This document shows, piece after piece, positions 1-8,713 of a stretch of 39,115 nucleotides of DNA. The stretch is from an uncultured Verrucomicrobiota bacterium. Its GTDB lineage: Bacteria > Verrucomicrobiota > Verrucomicrobiia > Limisphaerales > UBA9464. Each line of letters starts with the position of its first letter. The first letter of the stretch is position 1. The DNA lies in contig CAITXU010000181.1 in assembly GCA_903896505.1 (NCBI GenBank), forward strand, positions 1-39,115. Direction: 5' to 3'. Below the pieces are notes generated by a model. It had not been told where the DNA came from, ran no database searches, and saw nothing but the letters and a program-made list of their open reading frames with translations. Position numbers and translations under genes: made by a program.

Positions 1-1
1 C

Positions 2-1789
2 AAGACCACTTTGGTCGACTGCCTGCTCAAGCAATCCGGTACCTACCGGTCCAATCAAGCCGAAACTCAGGTCGAACGCCTGATGGATTCGATGGACCTT
101 GAAAAGGAAAAGGGCATCACCATCCGAGCCAAGAACGCCGCTTTCAAGTACCGGGATTACCACATCAACATTGTGGACACTCCGGGACATGCCGATTTCG
201 GCGGCGAAGTCGAACGCATCATGAACATGATCGACGGTGTGTTGCTGGTCGTCGACTCATCCGAAGGCCCCCAGGCGCAGACACGCTTCGTGCTCCGCAA
301 GGCGTTGGAGGCGGGTGCCAAGCCAATGGTGATCATCAACAAGATTGACCGTGAAAACGCCAATCCGAAAAAGGTTCTTGACCAGGTGTTTGAGCTGTTC
401 ATGTCGCTCAACGCCACCGACGAACAACTCGACTTTCCGTTCATCTACTGCTCAGCCAAGCAGGGCTATGCCAAGCTGGACCTGAACCATGAATCGACCA
501 CGATGGAGCCGCTGTTTGATGCCATCGTGAAGCACATTCCACCACCCCGAGCCAAAGCGGGGGAAGGTTTCCAGTTGTTGGTGGCCAACCTCGACTACAG
601 CGATTACCTCGGGCGTATTGCCTTCGGTAAAATCTATTCGGGCAAGGTGAAGATTGGTGACCCGGCCATGTGCCGTCACGGCAACGGCAAGATCACCAAG
701 AACAAGATCACTGGCGTCTACCATTTCGAGGGCATGAAGCGTATCGAAATTCAGGAAGCCCATGCCGGCGATATCATCGGATTGACCGGGTTCGAGGATG
801 TCTTCATCGGTGAAACCTTGTGCGACTCGGAAAAGCGCGAGGGACTCCCCTACATCCCCATCGATCCGCCGACCATTCAAATGGAGTTTGCGGTCAATGA
901 CGGTCCCCTGGCAGGCCAGGACGGTAAGTTGGTCACCGCTCAACGTATCTGGGACCGGCTGGTCAAAGAAATCCGGACCAACGTGGCCCTGCGGATTGCC
1001 CCGACCAATGACCCCAAGATTTTCTCGGTGAGTGGCCGTGGCGAAATGCAGATCGCCATTCTGGTCGAACAAATGCGCCGCGAGGGCTACGAGGTACTCG
1101 TTTCCCGGCCCGAAGTGCTCTGGAAAAAAGGTGACGACGGCAACCATTTGGAACCGATCGAGAAGTTGTTCGTGGAAATCCCGACCGAAAATCTCGGTGG
1201 GATCATGGAAAACCTGGCCAACCGAAAGGCCACAATCACGAACATGAACCACGTGGGCAATCAGGTCTCGGTGGAAGCCGTCATTCCGATGCGCGGACTG
1301 ATTGGGTTCGAAACGGATCTGGTGAACGCCACGCACGGCATGGGAGTGATGAGCCATTTGTTTCACGAATACGGTGAGGACCGCGGAGAGATAGCCGCCC
1401 GCAAGAACGGTTCCTTGGTGTCGATGGATTCCGGCGAAGCCACCTCCTATGCGCTCAACATGGTCCAGGAACGCGGTCGCCTGCTGGTGCGCCCCGGGGA
1501 TGCCATTTACGTGGGCATGATCGTGGGTGAAAACTCGCGAGAAGCGGACATGCCGGTGAATCCAGTGAAGGAAAAGAAGTTGACCAACATGCGGTCGCAG
1601 GGCGACGGCAAAGGCATTCAATTGAACGCCCCGATGGAACTCACCTTGGAGCGCGCATTGGAATACATCGGCTCGGACGAGTACGTCGAGGCCACCCCGC
1701 ACAACCTTCGGCTGCGGAAAAAGGTCCTGGATGAGGCCGCACGCAAACGGGACGAAAAGAGCCGCGGCGTGAAGTTCCTTCCGGAATAA
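2..1789 (+). CDS. typA: GTP-binding protein TypA/BipA, 5' end outside window
   Basis: Ribosome-associated translational GTPase of the BipA/TypA family, which acts on ribosomes in stress and in large-subunit assembly. The window opens inside the P-loop: the first visible codons read K-T-T-L. About 595 codons are visible of a family that is usually just over 600 residues, so only the first dozen or so residues are missing. G3 (DTPGH), G4 (NKID) and a G5-like CSAK follow in order. Then come the domain II barrel, an EF-G-like domain ([21 protein letters not shown]), and the BipA-specific C-terminal part with MRSQGDGKG and an Arg/Lys-rich tail ending [10 protein letters not shown]. The open frame continues upstream of the TTG at position 11, so that TTG is internal and not a start. 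A strong hairpin terminator follows the stop codon. Confidence 0.96.
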   Translation, partial: KTTLVDCLLKQSGTYRSNQAETQVERLMDSMDLEKEKGITIRAKNAAFKYRDYHINIVDTPGHADFGGEVERIMNMIDGVLLVVDSSEGPQAQTRFVLRKALEAGAKPMVIINKIDRENANPKKVLDQVFELFMSLNATDEQLDFPFIYCSAKQGYAKLDLNHESTTMEPLFDAIVKHIPPPRAKAGEGFQLLVANLDYSDYLGRIAFGKIYSGKVKIGDPAMCRHGNGKITKNKITGVYHFEGMKRIEIQEAHAGDIIGLTGFEDVFIGETLCDSEKREGLPYIPIDPPTIQMEFAVNDGPLAGQDGKLVTAQRIWDRLVKEIRTNVALRIAPTNDPKIFSVSGRGEMQIAILVEQMRREGYEVLVSRPEVLWKKGDDGNHLEPIEKLFVEIPTENLGGIMENLANRKATITNMNHVGNQVSVEAVIPMRGLIGFETDLVNATHGMGVMSHLFHEYGEDRGEIAARKNGSLVSMDSGEATSYALNMVQERGRLLVRPGDAIYVGMIVGENSREADMPVNPVKEKKLTNMRSQGDGKGIQLNAPMELTLERALEYIGSDEYVEATPHNLRLRKKVLDEAARKRDEKSRGVKFLPE

Positions 1790-1822
1790 TCCGTCCCCGC
1801 TGAACAACGGCGAAAACTCAAA

Positions 1823-1868
1823 GCCGTGATTTGACGTCCTCAAACGGACGACAAATCACGGCGTTTTT
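1823..1868 (+). terminator. Rho-independent terminator after typA
   Basis: Inverted repeat GCCGTGATTTG-a-CGTCC / GGACG-a-CAAATCACGGC around a 6-nt loop, followed by GTTTTT on the plus strand. It lies 34 bp after the typA stop, and its T-run touches the stop codon of the convergent rarA gene. It probably serves both genes, but the T-run favours the plus direction. Confidence 0.85.
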
Positions 1869-3333
1869 ATGGGGTGGATGCCCGTCCGCCTCCTCCAGCG
1901 GTTTCAAGTGCGGCAGCGGCCGTGAGCGCCCGCCAGCGCTCGACCCGTTCCTTGATCTTTTTTTCTGTTCCCTGGTCGCCGGGCTCGTAGTAGCGCCGAG
2001 CTTCGGGCAGATAGGCTTGGGGAACGAAATTCCCCGGGAAATCATGGGCATATTGGTACCCTTTGCCATGCCCCAATCGTTCCGCCCCCGCATAGGCCGT
2101 GGACCGAAGCGCCTCGGGAACAGCCAGGGTCCGTCCTTCGCGGACATCCTTCAGGGCCGCATCGATGGCCACCACCGACGTGTTGCTCTTGGGGGCGGTG
2201 GCGATATAGAGGGTGGCCTCGGCAAGGGGAATCCTAGCCTCCGGCCAGCCAATAAATTCCGCTGCCTGCTGGGCCGCCATGGCGAGCACAAGGGCCATCG
2301 GGTCCGCGAGGCCGACGTCCTCAGCGGCATGAACCACCAGCCGCCGTGCCACAAATCGAGGGTCCTCCCCTGCATGGATCATTTTGGCCAGCCAGTAGAG
2401 GGCGGCATCCGGATCGCTCCCACGGATCGACTTGATGAAGGCCGAAATGGTATCGTAATGGGCATCGCCATCTCCGTCGTAAACCACGGCTTTCTTCTGA
2501 ATGCACTGCTCGGCGACGCCGAGGGATATCTCGATTTTTCCATCAGGACCGGGCGGTGTGGTCAGGCCGGCAATTTCGAGAGAATTGAGCGCTTTTCGGG
2601 CATCCCCGTCGGCGACCCGGGCGAGATGCCGGAGGGATTCCGGTTCGACCTTCAGCGGCAGATGGCCGAGGCCCCGTTCCGAATCGGCAATGGCCCGTTC
2701 CAACAGGGTCAAGAGCTCGGATTCGGTCAGCGGCTTGAGTTCGAAAATCTGAGACCGGGACACCAACGGAGAATTGACGAAGAAGAACGGGTTGTGGGTG
2801 GTGGCCCCGATGAGGCGGACAACCCCGCTTTCAACCTCCGGCAGCAGGACATCCTGCTGGGACTTGTTGAATCGATGAATCTCATCGATGAAAAGGAGGG
2901 TCGGTTGCCCCGTATGGTGCAGCCGGTGCGAAGCGGTTTGAAGGACGCGGCGCATATCGGCCACGTTGGACTCGACACCACTCAGCCGATCAAACCGATT
3001 ACGGGTCTGTCCGGCAATGACCTGAGCCAGTGACGTCTTCCCTGTGCCGGGTGGTCCGTAGAATATCAACGACTGAATGCGGTCCGCCTCAATGGCCCGC
3101 CTCAGGAGCATACCGGGTGAAAGAAGGTGGGTCTGACCCACATACTCCGAAAGATTCCGTGGACGGAGACGAGCCGCCAAGGGAGCGGCCACGGTGGTGG
3201 ATGGTGCGGCTTCCAACGGGAGTGAGGACCGGTCGGATGCCATGTCCCGTCCCTCACCGCCCCCGGTCAATGACGGACAGGAAGGAGCGGACGGATTGAC
3301 CGGAGTGGTCGTAAAGAGGTCGCCCTGCGCCAT
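1867..3333 (-). CDS. rarA: Replication-associated recombination protein A (RarA/MgsA AAA+ ATPase)
   Basis: AAA+ ATPase related to clamp loaders and RuvB, which acts at stalled replication forks. The conserved entry ARLRPRNLSEYVGQTHLL leads to Walker A GPPGTGKTS, Walker B LLFIDEIHRF, and sensor 1 in GATTHNPFF. The C-terminal tetramerisation half carries IKSIRGSDPDAALYWLAKMI and the DVGLADP motif, both typical of RarA. The frame is open back to an ATG at 3408. The ATG at 3333 is preferred because it has AGGA about 11 nt upstream, and it gives 488 aa with a low-complexity Ser/Pro-rich lead of about 50 residues before the conserved part. A further ATG starting MASDRSS would give a length nearer the family's usual 430-450. 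The gene is convergent with typA. Confidence 0.93.
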   Translation of the reverse strand: MAQGDLFTTTPVNPSAPSCPSLTGGGEGRDMASDRSSLPLEAAPSTTVAAPLAARLRPRNLSEYVGQTHLLSPGMLLRRAIEADRIQSLIFYGPPGTGKTSLAQVIAGQTRNRFDRLSGVESNVADMRRVLQTASHRLHHTGQPTLLFIDEIHRFNKSQQDVLLPEVESGVVRLIGATTHNPFFFVNSPLVSRSQIFELKPLTESELLTLLERAIADSERGLGHLPLKVEPESLRHLARVADGDARKALNSLEIAGLTTPPGPDGKIEISLGVAEQCIQKKAVVYDGDGDAHYDTISAFIKSIRGSDPDAALYWLAKMIHAGEDPRFVARRLVVHAAEDVGLADPMALVLAMAAQQAAEFIGWPEARIPLAEATLYIATAPKSNTSVVAIDAALKDVREGRTLAVPEALRSTAYAGAERLGHGKGYQYAHDFPGNFVPQAYLPEARRYYEPGDQGTEKKIKERVERWRALTAAAALETAGGGGRASTP

Positions 3334-3672
3334 GGGAAAAACAGGTCCTACCGCGACCGGTCCAGCCGCCAAGGATTCAACCGCGTTATTCAAAAAAATC
3401 CCCACCATGGCCGTGAAAGACAGGCCCCATCTACCGATGGAACCAAGTGGGGACCGCGGGCACCGCTCGCCTTCCTATAAGGAGGCATGGCGTTAATTGC
3501 TTAACCGCTTACGTCCCCGTATTGCTTGTAAGGTCGAAGGGCGTTGTCTTGATGCACGCACCTGGCAGGGAAAATTAAAAAAGGAACAACCAGTAGGAGC
3601 CCACTGGCGATGTTCAAAGAATAGCCTCCAAGAGGCAGTTCACAAGCGGCAATCTCGACGTCCCGCCTCTTA
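3334..3672. other. Intergenic region between hisS and rarA, no gene recognised
   Basis: This 339-bp stretch holds the presumed hisS terminator (3575-3615) and, on the rarA side, a long imperfect hairpin whose base is GGGGAC at 3449-3454 paired with GTCCCC at 3513-3518. The loop region contains an AAGGAGG string and the small inverted repeat CGTTAATTGCTTAACCG. The rarA promoter and leader must lie here, but I see no convincing -35/-10 pair. A structured small RNA is possible, but I could not match it to 6S, SRP, tmRNA or RNase P signatures. Confidence 0.5.
3575..3615 (-). terminator. Rho-independent terminator of the HU-hisS operon
   Basis: On the minus strand GAACA-tcg-CCAGT pairs with ACTGG-t-TGTTC around an 8-nt loop, followed by CTTTTTTAATTTT. 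It begins about 57 bp after the hisS stop codon and is well placed to end the HU-hisS transcript. Confidence 0.8.
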
Positions 3673-4920
3673 TCACAGACTCACCTGATCAGCAGGGACC
3701 AGGCGTTCCTGGCGGGTGGACAGTTGCTTGATCCGGGCACGCAGCCCCTCGGGTGTGGACTCCAGACGGACGGTAGACCGGGCGCCCAATTCCTGGGCGC
3801 GTTTGAACTGCTTGTCGGCCTTCTGAGGGACCAGGGAATAATCGACGGCGTGGCCCGCGTCGCGTAGGCGTTGCACCACGGCGAGTGATTCGGACCGAAG
3901 GGCCTCATCCTCGATCAAGACTACGGCATCCACTCCCGAGGTGAAAGCAGGGACCTTGCCTCGGGCTTTCAGGAGTTCCGCCAGCACTACATCTCCCATG
4001 CCAAAACCCAGCGCGGGCAGGTCCAATTTTCCGCCCGAAACCTGCCGGACCAGTCCGTCATAACGGCCTCCACCGGCGATGGCACGAAATTCACCCTTGC
4101 GATCAAAGGCCTCGAAAACGATTCCAGTGTAATAGGCCAATCCGCGGATGATGCCGTAATCGACCCGGACAAAATCGCCGAGCCCCCGGGCCCGGAGGTT
4201 CTCCAACACCGAGGCCAACTCGGAATTGGGTGTGCCCTCGAGCAGGAATTTCTGGACGGTCTCAGGCTGAATCCCGAGCGCCTGCAATTTGGGACCTGAT
4301 ACCTCGGACGGTTCGCGGTCGAGTTTGTCGACGACTTGATAGAAGTCGTAAGCTTGGGTTGGGTTGCCCCCGGCCTGTTCAAAGAATTGCTGCCAGGCTG
4401 TTCGGCTGCTCAGTCGGATCACGAAATCCTCCGAGGTTAGTCCAAATCCCCGGAGCACATCGATCAGTAGTGCGACGATCTCAGCGTCGGCACCGGTGCT
4501 GACCTCGCCAAAGATGTCGCAATTGAGTTGAAAGTGCTCCCGAAGCCGTCCCTTTTGTTGTTTCTCGTAACGAAACAACTGGGGCATCGAAAACCACTTG
4601 ATCGGCTTCTTGTAGGCCCTTTCGGCCGCAGCCACCATCCGGGCGACGGTGGGTGTCATTTCCGGACGGAGAGAGACCTCCCGGTCCCCTTTGTCGGTAA
4701 AATTGAACAACTGGCTGACAATTTCGGCACCCGACTTTTGGGTGTAGAGCTCCAATGGCTCTAAAGGGGGGCCATCGTATTCCCGGAAACCATAGCGACG
4801 TGAGGTCTGCCGCCAGACATCAAAAACGTGTTGCCTCAGGTCGGCACTCCAGGCGTCCGGCGTGGGCAGTGGTTCAGGGTAGAAATCGCGAAAACCTGGG
4901 AGACGGTCCAAAGCGGTCAC
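3673..4920 (-). CDS. hisS: Histidyl-tRNA synthetase
   Basis: Class II aminoacyl-tRNA synthetase that charges tRNA-His. The 415-aa protein opens with LPGFRDFYP. It carries class II motif 2 in FRYEKQQKGRLREHFQLNCD, the histidine-binding RGLAYYTGIVFE, and the motif 3 region GGGRYDGL ... LPALGFGMGD. The C-terminal anticodon-binding domain contains the typical QKADKQFKRAQELGAR segment. The start is GTG: the upstream HU gene's TGA overlaps it as GTGA, which points to translational coupling. HGTPs seen in other HisRS (RTRTVFE) have basic residues where this protein has the shorter YTGIVFE, within normal family variation. Confidence 0.95.
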   Translation of the reverse strand: MTALDRLPGFRDFYPEPLPTPDAWSADLRQHVFDVWRQTSRRYGFREYDGPPLEPLELYTQKSGAEIVSQLFNFTDKGDREVSLRPEMTPTVARMVAAAERAYKKPIKWFSMPQLFRYEKQQKGRLREHFQLNCDIFGEVSTGADAEIVALLIDVLRGFGLTSEDFVIRLSSRTAWQQFFEQAGGNPTQAYDFYQVVDKLDREPSEVSGPKLQALGIQPETVQKFLLEGTPNSELASVLENLRARGLGDFVRVDYGIIRGLAYYTGIVFEAFDRKGEFRAIAGGGRYDGLVRQVSGGKLDLPALGFGMGDVVLAELLKARGKVPAFTSGVDAVVLIEDEALRSESLAVVQRLRDAGHAVDYSLVPQKADKQFKRAQELGARSTVRLESTPEGLRARIKQLSTRQERLVPADQVSL

Positions 4921-5225
4921 GGCTTCTTCTTGGGTGCCGCGGGCGACAACTTAATAACGGCGTCCCGCATTTCCTTCCCGGGCTTGAACTTGACGACGGA
5001 CCGGGGAGGGATGGGCACATCCCGCTCGGGCTCGTTCGGATTGCGTCCGATGCGGGCCTTGCGAACTTTGACCTCAAATACTCCAAAGTTGCGCAACTCG
5101 ACGGTTTCACCTCGTGCGACCGCTTCGGAAATGCAATCCAATGTCTTCTGGACCACATCCAAGACCTGCTCTTGGGTCAGATCGGAATCTTCTGCGATGC
5201 GAACGACCAAGTCGCGTTTTGTCAT
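4917..5225 (-). CDS. HU/IHF-family DNA-binding protein
   Basis: A 102-aa nucleoid protein of the bacterial DNA-binding (HU/IHF) family. It starts MTKRDLVVRIAED, as HU/IHF subunits do. The beta-arm signature RNFGVFEVKVRKARIGRNP is intact, followed by VPIPPRSVVKFKPGKEMR. A short Ala/Pro/Lys tail (SPAAPKKKP) extends past the usual 90-95 residues. IHF-like spacing of the arm makes IHF-type binding possible, but HU and IHF cannot be told apart here. It is the first gene of a two-gene operon with hisS, with a 4-bp stop/start overlap. A sigma-70-type promoter candidate lies about 50 bp upstream. Confidence 0.93.
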   Translation of the reverse strand: MTKRDLVVRIAEDSDLTQEQVLDVVQKTLDCISEAVARGETVELRNFGVFEVKVRKARIGRNPNEPERDVPIPPRSVVKFKPGKEMRDAVIKLSPAAPKKKP

Positions 5226-5279
5226 AATTCGGATGGGTTGGCGAGGTCTGGGCAGACAGTGTCAAAACTAGTTAATCTC

Positions 5280-5308
5280 TTGATAGACAGAGTTCCTCTG
5301 GAGGTCAA
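5280..5308 (-). promoter_or_regulatory. Candidate sigma-70 promoter for HU-hisS
   Basis: On the minus strand TTGACC (5303-5308) is followed after exactly 17 bp by TATCAA (5280-5285). This would place the transcript start near 5272, about 47 nt before the HU start codon. It is a sequence match only. Confidence 0.5.
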
Positions 5309-5366
5309 GCGGGGACCCCAAAGAACACGAAATCTTCGATGAAATTCCGTTAGACAAGGAGAACCC

Positions 5367-5651
5367 CTAGGACTCCATCGCGCTCAATTCAACGGGTTCA
5401 ACGCTAACGCCCAGTTTTTTGAGCCATTTCATTCCGGCCTCCACTTCCTCGGGTGCCCCTTCCAATTCGAGACAAACGATTCCTATTTCATCGGTGACGC
5501 TGGCCTGCCGGACATTGGTGACCAAATCAAACTTGTGGGTCAGCTCCCAAATCACCGGCTTTTGGATCAGTTTGGGAGGGTACATCAACCAAAGCCGGGC
5601 GGTCTGCGGCTTCGCAAACCGGGCACGGGAGGATTTCTTGGGAGTGGCCAT
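5367..5651 (-). CDS. NIL-domain protein
   Basis: A 94-aa protein with a NIL-type ferredoxin-like fold domain. The pattern LWLMYPPKLIQKPVIWELTHKFDLVTNVRQASVTDEIGIVCLELEG is typical of the domain, also found at the C-terminus of methionine ABC transporter ATPases and in proteins of archaeal and bacterial homocysteine synthesis. The N-terminus is a short basic lead (MATPKKSSRAR). ATG at 5651 is chosen because the frame upstream runs into the 3' end of the MoaD-like gene and carries no conserved residues. It lies 44 bp downstream of the MoaD/ThiS-like gene on the same strand. Such NIL plus MoaD-like pairs suggest a role in sulfur transfer or sulfur amino-acid synthesis (inference from family context). 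Confidence 0.8.
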   Translation of the reverse strand: MATPKKSSRARFAKPQTARLWLMYPPKLIQKPVIWELTHKFDLVTNVRQASVTDEIGIVCLELEGAPEEVEAGMKWLKKLGVSVEPVELSAMES

Positions 5652-5695
5652 GGTATGATGAGATTGAAAGTGCGGTTGCCTGGGTCGGTGTTTGC

Positions 5696-5971
5696 TCAAC
5701 CGCCGGCAATGGCCGGCTGGATGTTGACCACATCGCCGGACTTGAGGGGGGTTTCCTTGTTTTGGAGGAACCGAATATCCTCATCGTTGACATAGACGAG
5801 AACGAACCCGCGAACCTGCCCTTGGGCGTCGAGGAGTCGTTCCTGAATCCCTGGAAAGCGACTTTCCAATTGGGTGAACGCGGAGCTGACGGTTCCCGGC
5901 TCGACCTCGACAGATGCCTGATCGGACGTCAGCTTACGAAGCGGGGTGGGAATTTGGATGGTGACGGACAT
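5696..5971 (-). CDS. MoaD/ThiS-family ubiquitin-like sulfur carrier
   Basis: A 91-aa beta-grasp sulfur-carrier protein. The start MSVTIQIPTPLRKLTSDQ and the end PLKSGDVVNIQPAIAGG fit the MoaD/ThiS/CysO family. The terminal Gly-Gly is the residue pair that is adenylated and thiocarboxylated by an E1-like enzyme. It resembles the small-modifier branch often found in PVC and archaeal genomes more than classic MoaD. No MoeB/ThiF-type activator or MoaE is present in the window. ATG at 5971 is chosen because an upstream extension in frame has no family similarity. The gene is followed by the NIL-domain gene on the same strand and diverges from rfaE2. Confidence 0.85.
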   Translation of the reverse strand: MSVTIQIPTPLRKLTSDQASVEVEPGTVSSAFTQLESRFPGIQERLLDAQGQVRGFVLVYVNDEDIRFLQNKETPLKSGDVVNIQPAIAGG

Positions 5972-6094
5972 GACCAATGAAGTTCGGCGGTGAGTTTGGC
6001 GCAGAGGTGGTTCGATGCAAGCGGCAATCCACCAGCTGTCCGAACTGGATTTCGGTTTGCATTCGGCATGGCCCGGTTCAACGTAGCCCTTTGG

Positions 6095-6580
6095 ATGTCG
6101 ACCACTCACAAACTACTCACCCCCTCCCAGCTTCCCGTTTGGCGCGAGGCACTTCGCCAGGCAGGTAAACGACTGGTGGTCACCAACGGCTGCTTCGACC
6201 TGCTGCATGTGGGGCATGTTCACTACCTGGAAGAAGCCCGCGCACTGGGCGACGCCCTGTTGATCGGTGTCAACGCAGATGCCAGCGTTCGGCAATTGAA
6301 GGGTCCGGATCGTCCTCTCAATACCGAAACCGACCGGGCACGGGTGCTTGCGGCTCTCGATTGTGTCGACGGCGTCCTGATTTTCCCCGAAATGCGTGCC
6401 GACCGTTTCCTTGCCCAATCCGAACCCGACATTTACGTCAAGGGGGGGGACTACACCCTTGAAACGATTAACCCGGACGAACGGCGGGCAGTCGAAGGGG
6501 CGGGTGGAAAGATCGCGTTTATCAAGTTTGTTGAGGGAAAATCGACCACCGGGCTGATCGCCAAAATCCAACGCCTTTGA
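6095..6580 (+). CDS. rfaE2: D-glycero-beta-D-manno-heptose 1-phosphate adenylyltransferase
   Basis: Nucleotidyltransferase that makes ADP-heptose for the lipopolysaccharide inner core. It is the stand-alone equivalent of the C-terminal half of HldE. The sequence VVTNGCFDLLHVGHVHYLEEARALGD contains the HxGH nucleotidyltransferase motif. LIGVNADASVRQLKGPDRPLN and VKGGDYTLETINPDER also match the family, as does the end FVEGKSTTGLIAKI. ATG at 6095 gives 161 aa, the usual length; an ATG at 6068 would add nine residues without similarity. The kinase half (RfaE1/HldA) is not in the window. The stop codon overlaps the TTG start of the next gene. Confidence 0.92.
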   Translation: MSTTHKLLTPSQLPVWREALRQAGKRLVVTNGCFDLLHVGHVHYLEEARALGDALLIGVNADASVRQLKGPDRPLNTETDRARVLAALDCVDGVLIFPEMRADRFLAQSEPDIYVKGGDYTLETINPDERRAVEGAGGKIAFIKFVEGKSTTGLIAKIQRL

Positions 6581-6942
6581 ATTCTTCCTCCTCCGGTGAC
6601 TCCCCGGCACCCGTTCCCGATGCCGACAGGCCCCAGAACAGTCCCTTGATTCCACTCAGCCGACGAGAAATTGCCGACTTGAAGGCCCGTGCACAGCACC
6701 TCAATCCGGTGCTGAAACTGGGTAAAGCCGGATTGACCCCGGCATTTGTGACCTCGCTTGGACAAGCCCTCCGCGACCATTCACTGCTCAAGGTCAAATT
6801 TCTCGATTTCAAGGACGAGCGGCATGAACTTGCCGCCCGATTGGCCGCAGAAGCCGGATGCCACCTGGTGGCCGTCATTGGCCATGTCGCCATTTTCTAT
6901 CAGCCTCCGGCCAATCCTGGGCCCAAAAAAGAATCAACCTAG
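6577..6942 (+). CDS. YhbY-family RNA-binding protein (CRM domain)
   Basis: A 121-aa protein with a CRS1/YhbY (CRM) domain, a ribosome-associated RNA-binding fold. Residues 27-110 contain LSRREIADLKARAQHLNPVLKLGKAGLTPAFVTSLGQAL and HLVAVIGHVAIFY, matching the E. coli YhbY pattern in which the GKxGLT loop binds RNA. The first 25 residues are a Ser/Pro-rich extension absent in E. coli YhbY. It starts at TTG in a TTGA overlap with the rfaE2 stop, suggesting translational coupling. If TTG were not used, no other good start precedes the conserved part. Confidence 0.85.
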   Translation: MNSSSSGDSPAPVPDADRPQNSPLIPLSRREIADLKARAQHLNPVLKLGKAGLTPAFVTSLGQALRDHSLLKVKFLDFKDERHELAARLAAEAGCHLVAVIGHVAIFYQPPANPGPKKEST

Positions 6943-7064
6943 AGACGGTCGGACGGCAGGGAAATGGTCCTGATTGACTCAGGGCGTCGAAGCCGGGTTG
7001 CCATGAATGGGGCGGGCTGATTATTCAAACTTGCCAGATGGCGGCGGGCTCCTGATCGTCGCGC

Positions 7065-8636
7065 ATGGCAGCACCCTACTCGCCAGCCGAACTGGACCAT
7101 CTCTTTTATCAGTCGGCCGACGCCTTCTTTCTCAAACATCACGCGGTCGCGCTGACGTATGACGACATCACCCTGGCCACGATGTTCTCGGAAGTCCTTC
7201 CGCGAGACACCCAGCTTCAGACCACCCTGGCGGAGGGATTGGACCTCCAGATTCCCGTCCTTTCCGCCGACATGGACACGGTGACAGAATCACGGATGGC
7301 CATTGCCATGGCGCTGAATGGCGGACTGGGACTCATCCACTACAACCTGACCGAGAAAGAACAGTTGTCCGAAGTCAGCCGCGTGAAGAACCACGTTCAC
7401 GGGCTGATTCAGGAGCCGATCAAGGTCCACCCGGAACAGGAAATCGGCGAAATCGTTGAACTCGTGGAGCGCAAGCGATTTGCCTTCTCGACATTCCCGG
7501 TAGTGGACGGGACAGGAAAGCTCTTGGGATTGCTTCCTGGACATGTCGTCAAGCCGCGATATGCCCGCCGCAAGGTCGGAGAGGCACTGACTCCCCGAAG
7601 CCAGGTATTTACGCTGGATGTCCGGGAATTGGGGGCAGACCCCATTGCCAGGGCTGATCGGTTTTTCACGGATCATCCAGGCATCCACAAACTCCTCGTG
7701 GTGGACGACCAGGACCAATTGAGGGGCTTGTTCACGCTGAGTGACATTGAGCGCATCACGATGGAACGGGCCGCCCAGCTCAAACCGGCGCGCGACCATC
7801 AATTCCGCCTGCTCTGCGGCGCCGCACTTTCCACCTATCGCAAGGCCGACGGCAGCCCCGACCGCGAGCGGATGTTGAACCACGTTGGAGCTCTCGTGGA
7901 CCGTGGTCTGGACACTGTGGCGATCTCGACCGCGCATGGCCACAGTCGGGGTGTGGGAGAAACCGTGCGGGCGGTACGCGAAGCCTTCCCTCGATTGCCC
8001 ATCATCGCGGGAAACGTCACCAGTGCTGCGGGCGTTGAGTATCTGGCTCAATGCGGTGCCAATTCAATCAAGGTGGGCCAGGGTCCCGGATCGATTTGCA
8101 CCACCCGGGTGGTGGCAGGGGTTGGGATACCTCAAATGACCGCGTTATACGTTGCCTCCCGGGCGGCCGCGGATTTGGGTGTCACCATTCTTGCGGATGG
8201 TGGAATTACAAAATCAGGAGATGTGGTGAAGGCGTTGACTCTGAGCCATGGGGTGATCTGTGGAGGCCTGCTGGCCGGCTGCCCGGAGGCACCAGGCCAG
8301 ATTATGGAGATCAATGGAAAGCTCTATAAGCAATACCGGGGCATGGGAAGCCTGCCGGCCATGAAGGCCGGCTCCGCAGCCCGATATGGACATTCGTCGA
8401 CGGACACCAACCGGAAGGTCGCGGCTGAAGGGGTCGAAGCACTGAAAGAAGTCTCAGGATCGATTGATCTCGTTCTCAACCAATTGATCGGTGGAATACA
8501 AGCCGGGATGGGCTATCTGGGATCGCCGGACCTCGCCTCCCTCCGTTCGAAGGCGCGCTATATCCGGGTCAGTCCGGCAGGCCAGCGCGAAGCAGGCCCC
8601 CATGATGTGGTGGAGATCAAGGCCAGCACCAAATAA
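7065..8636 (+). CDS. guaB: Inosine-5'-monophosphate dehydrogenase
   Basis: NAD-dependent oxidation of IMP to XMP, the first committed step of GMP synthesis. The 523-aa protein has the N-terminal barrel start ([35 protein letters not shown]) and a CBS-domain pair at about residues 105-235. The catalytic loop is GPGSICTTR, with the nucleophile at Cys345. The mobile flap keeps the Arg-Tyr dyad (Arg440-Tyr441) and the EGVE motif. The flap between them is shorter and differs from E. coli GuaB, and the canonical GRVPYKG segment is replaced by ALKEVSG. The start at ATG 7065 gives a lead of about 25 residues before the conserved part. It ends convergent with the next gene. Confidence 0.95.
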   Translation: MAAPYSPAELDHLFYQSADAFFLKHHAVALTYDDITLATMFSEVLPRDTQLQTTLAEGLDLQIPVLSADMDTVTESRMAIAMALNGGLGLIHYNLTEKEQLSEVSRVKNHVHGLIQEPIKVHPEQEIGEIVELVERKRFAFSTFPVVDGTGKLLGLLPGHVVKPRYARRKVGEALTPRSQVFTLDVRELGADPIARADRFFTDHPGIHKLLVVDDQDQLRGLFTLSDIERITMERAAQLKPARDHQFRLLCGAALSTYRKADGSPDRERMLNHVGALVDRGLDTVAISTAHGHSRGVGETVRAVREAFPRLPIIAGNVTSAAGVEYLAQCGANSIKVGQGPGSICTTRVVAGVGIPQMTALYVASRAAADLGVTILADGGITKSGDVVKALTLSHGVICGGLLAGCPEAPGQIMEINGKLYKQYRGMGSLPAMKAGSAARYGHSSTDTNRKVAAEGVEALKEVSGSIDLVLNQLIGGIQAGMGYLGSPDLASLRSKARYIRVSPAGQREAGPHDVVEIKASTK

Positions 8637-8713
8637 TCACAGGGACCAAAAAACCCAGACCGGAGGGCGGATATCCGGTTCCCGGAGTAACCCAGAATCC
8701 GGGACGAATCCTA

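Noticed and set aside
452..1843. 463-residue minus-strand open frame opposite typA
   Set aside because: Antisense to a clear TypA coding sequence; composition rich in His, Gly and Arg and no domain recognisable. Shadow frame caused by high GC.
1831..3033. 400-residue plus-strand open frame opposite rarA
   Set aside because: Antisense to RarA with no recognisable motif; it also starts inside the typA terminator.
3430..3680. Possible 6S RNA
   Set aside because: Hairpins are present, but the central bubble and conserved 6S sequence could not be identified; the main hairpin is better explained as the hisS terminator.
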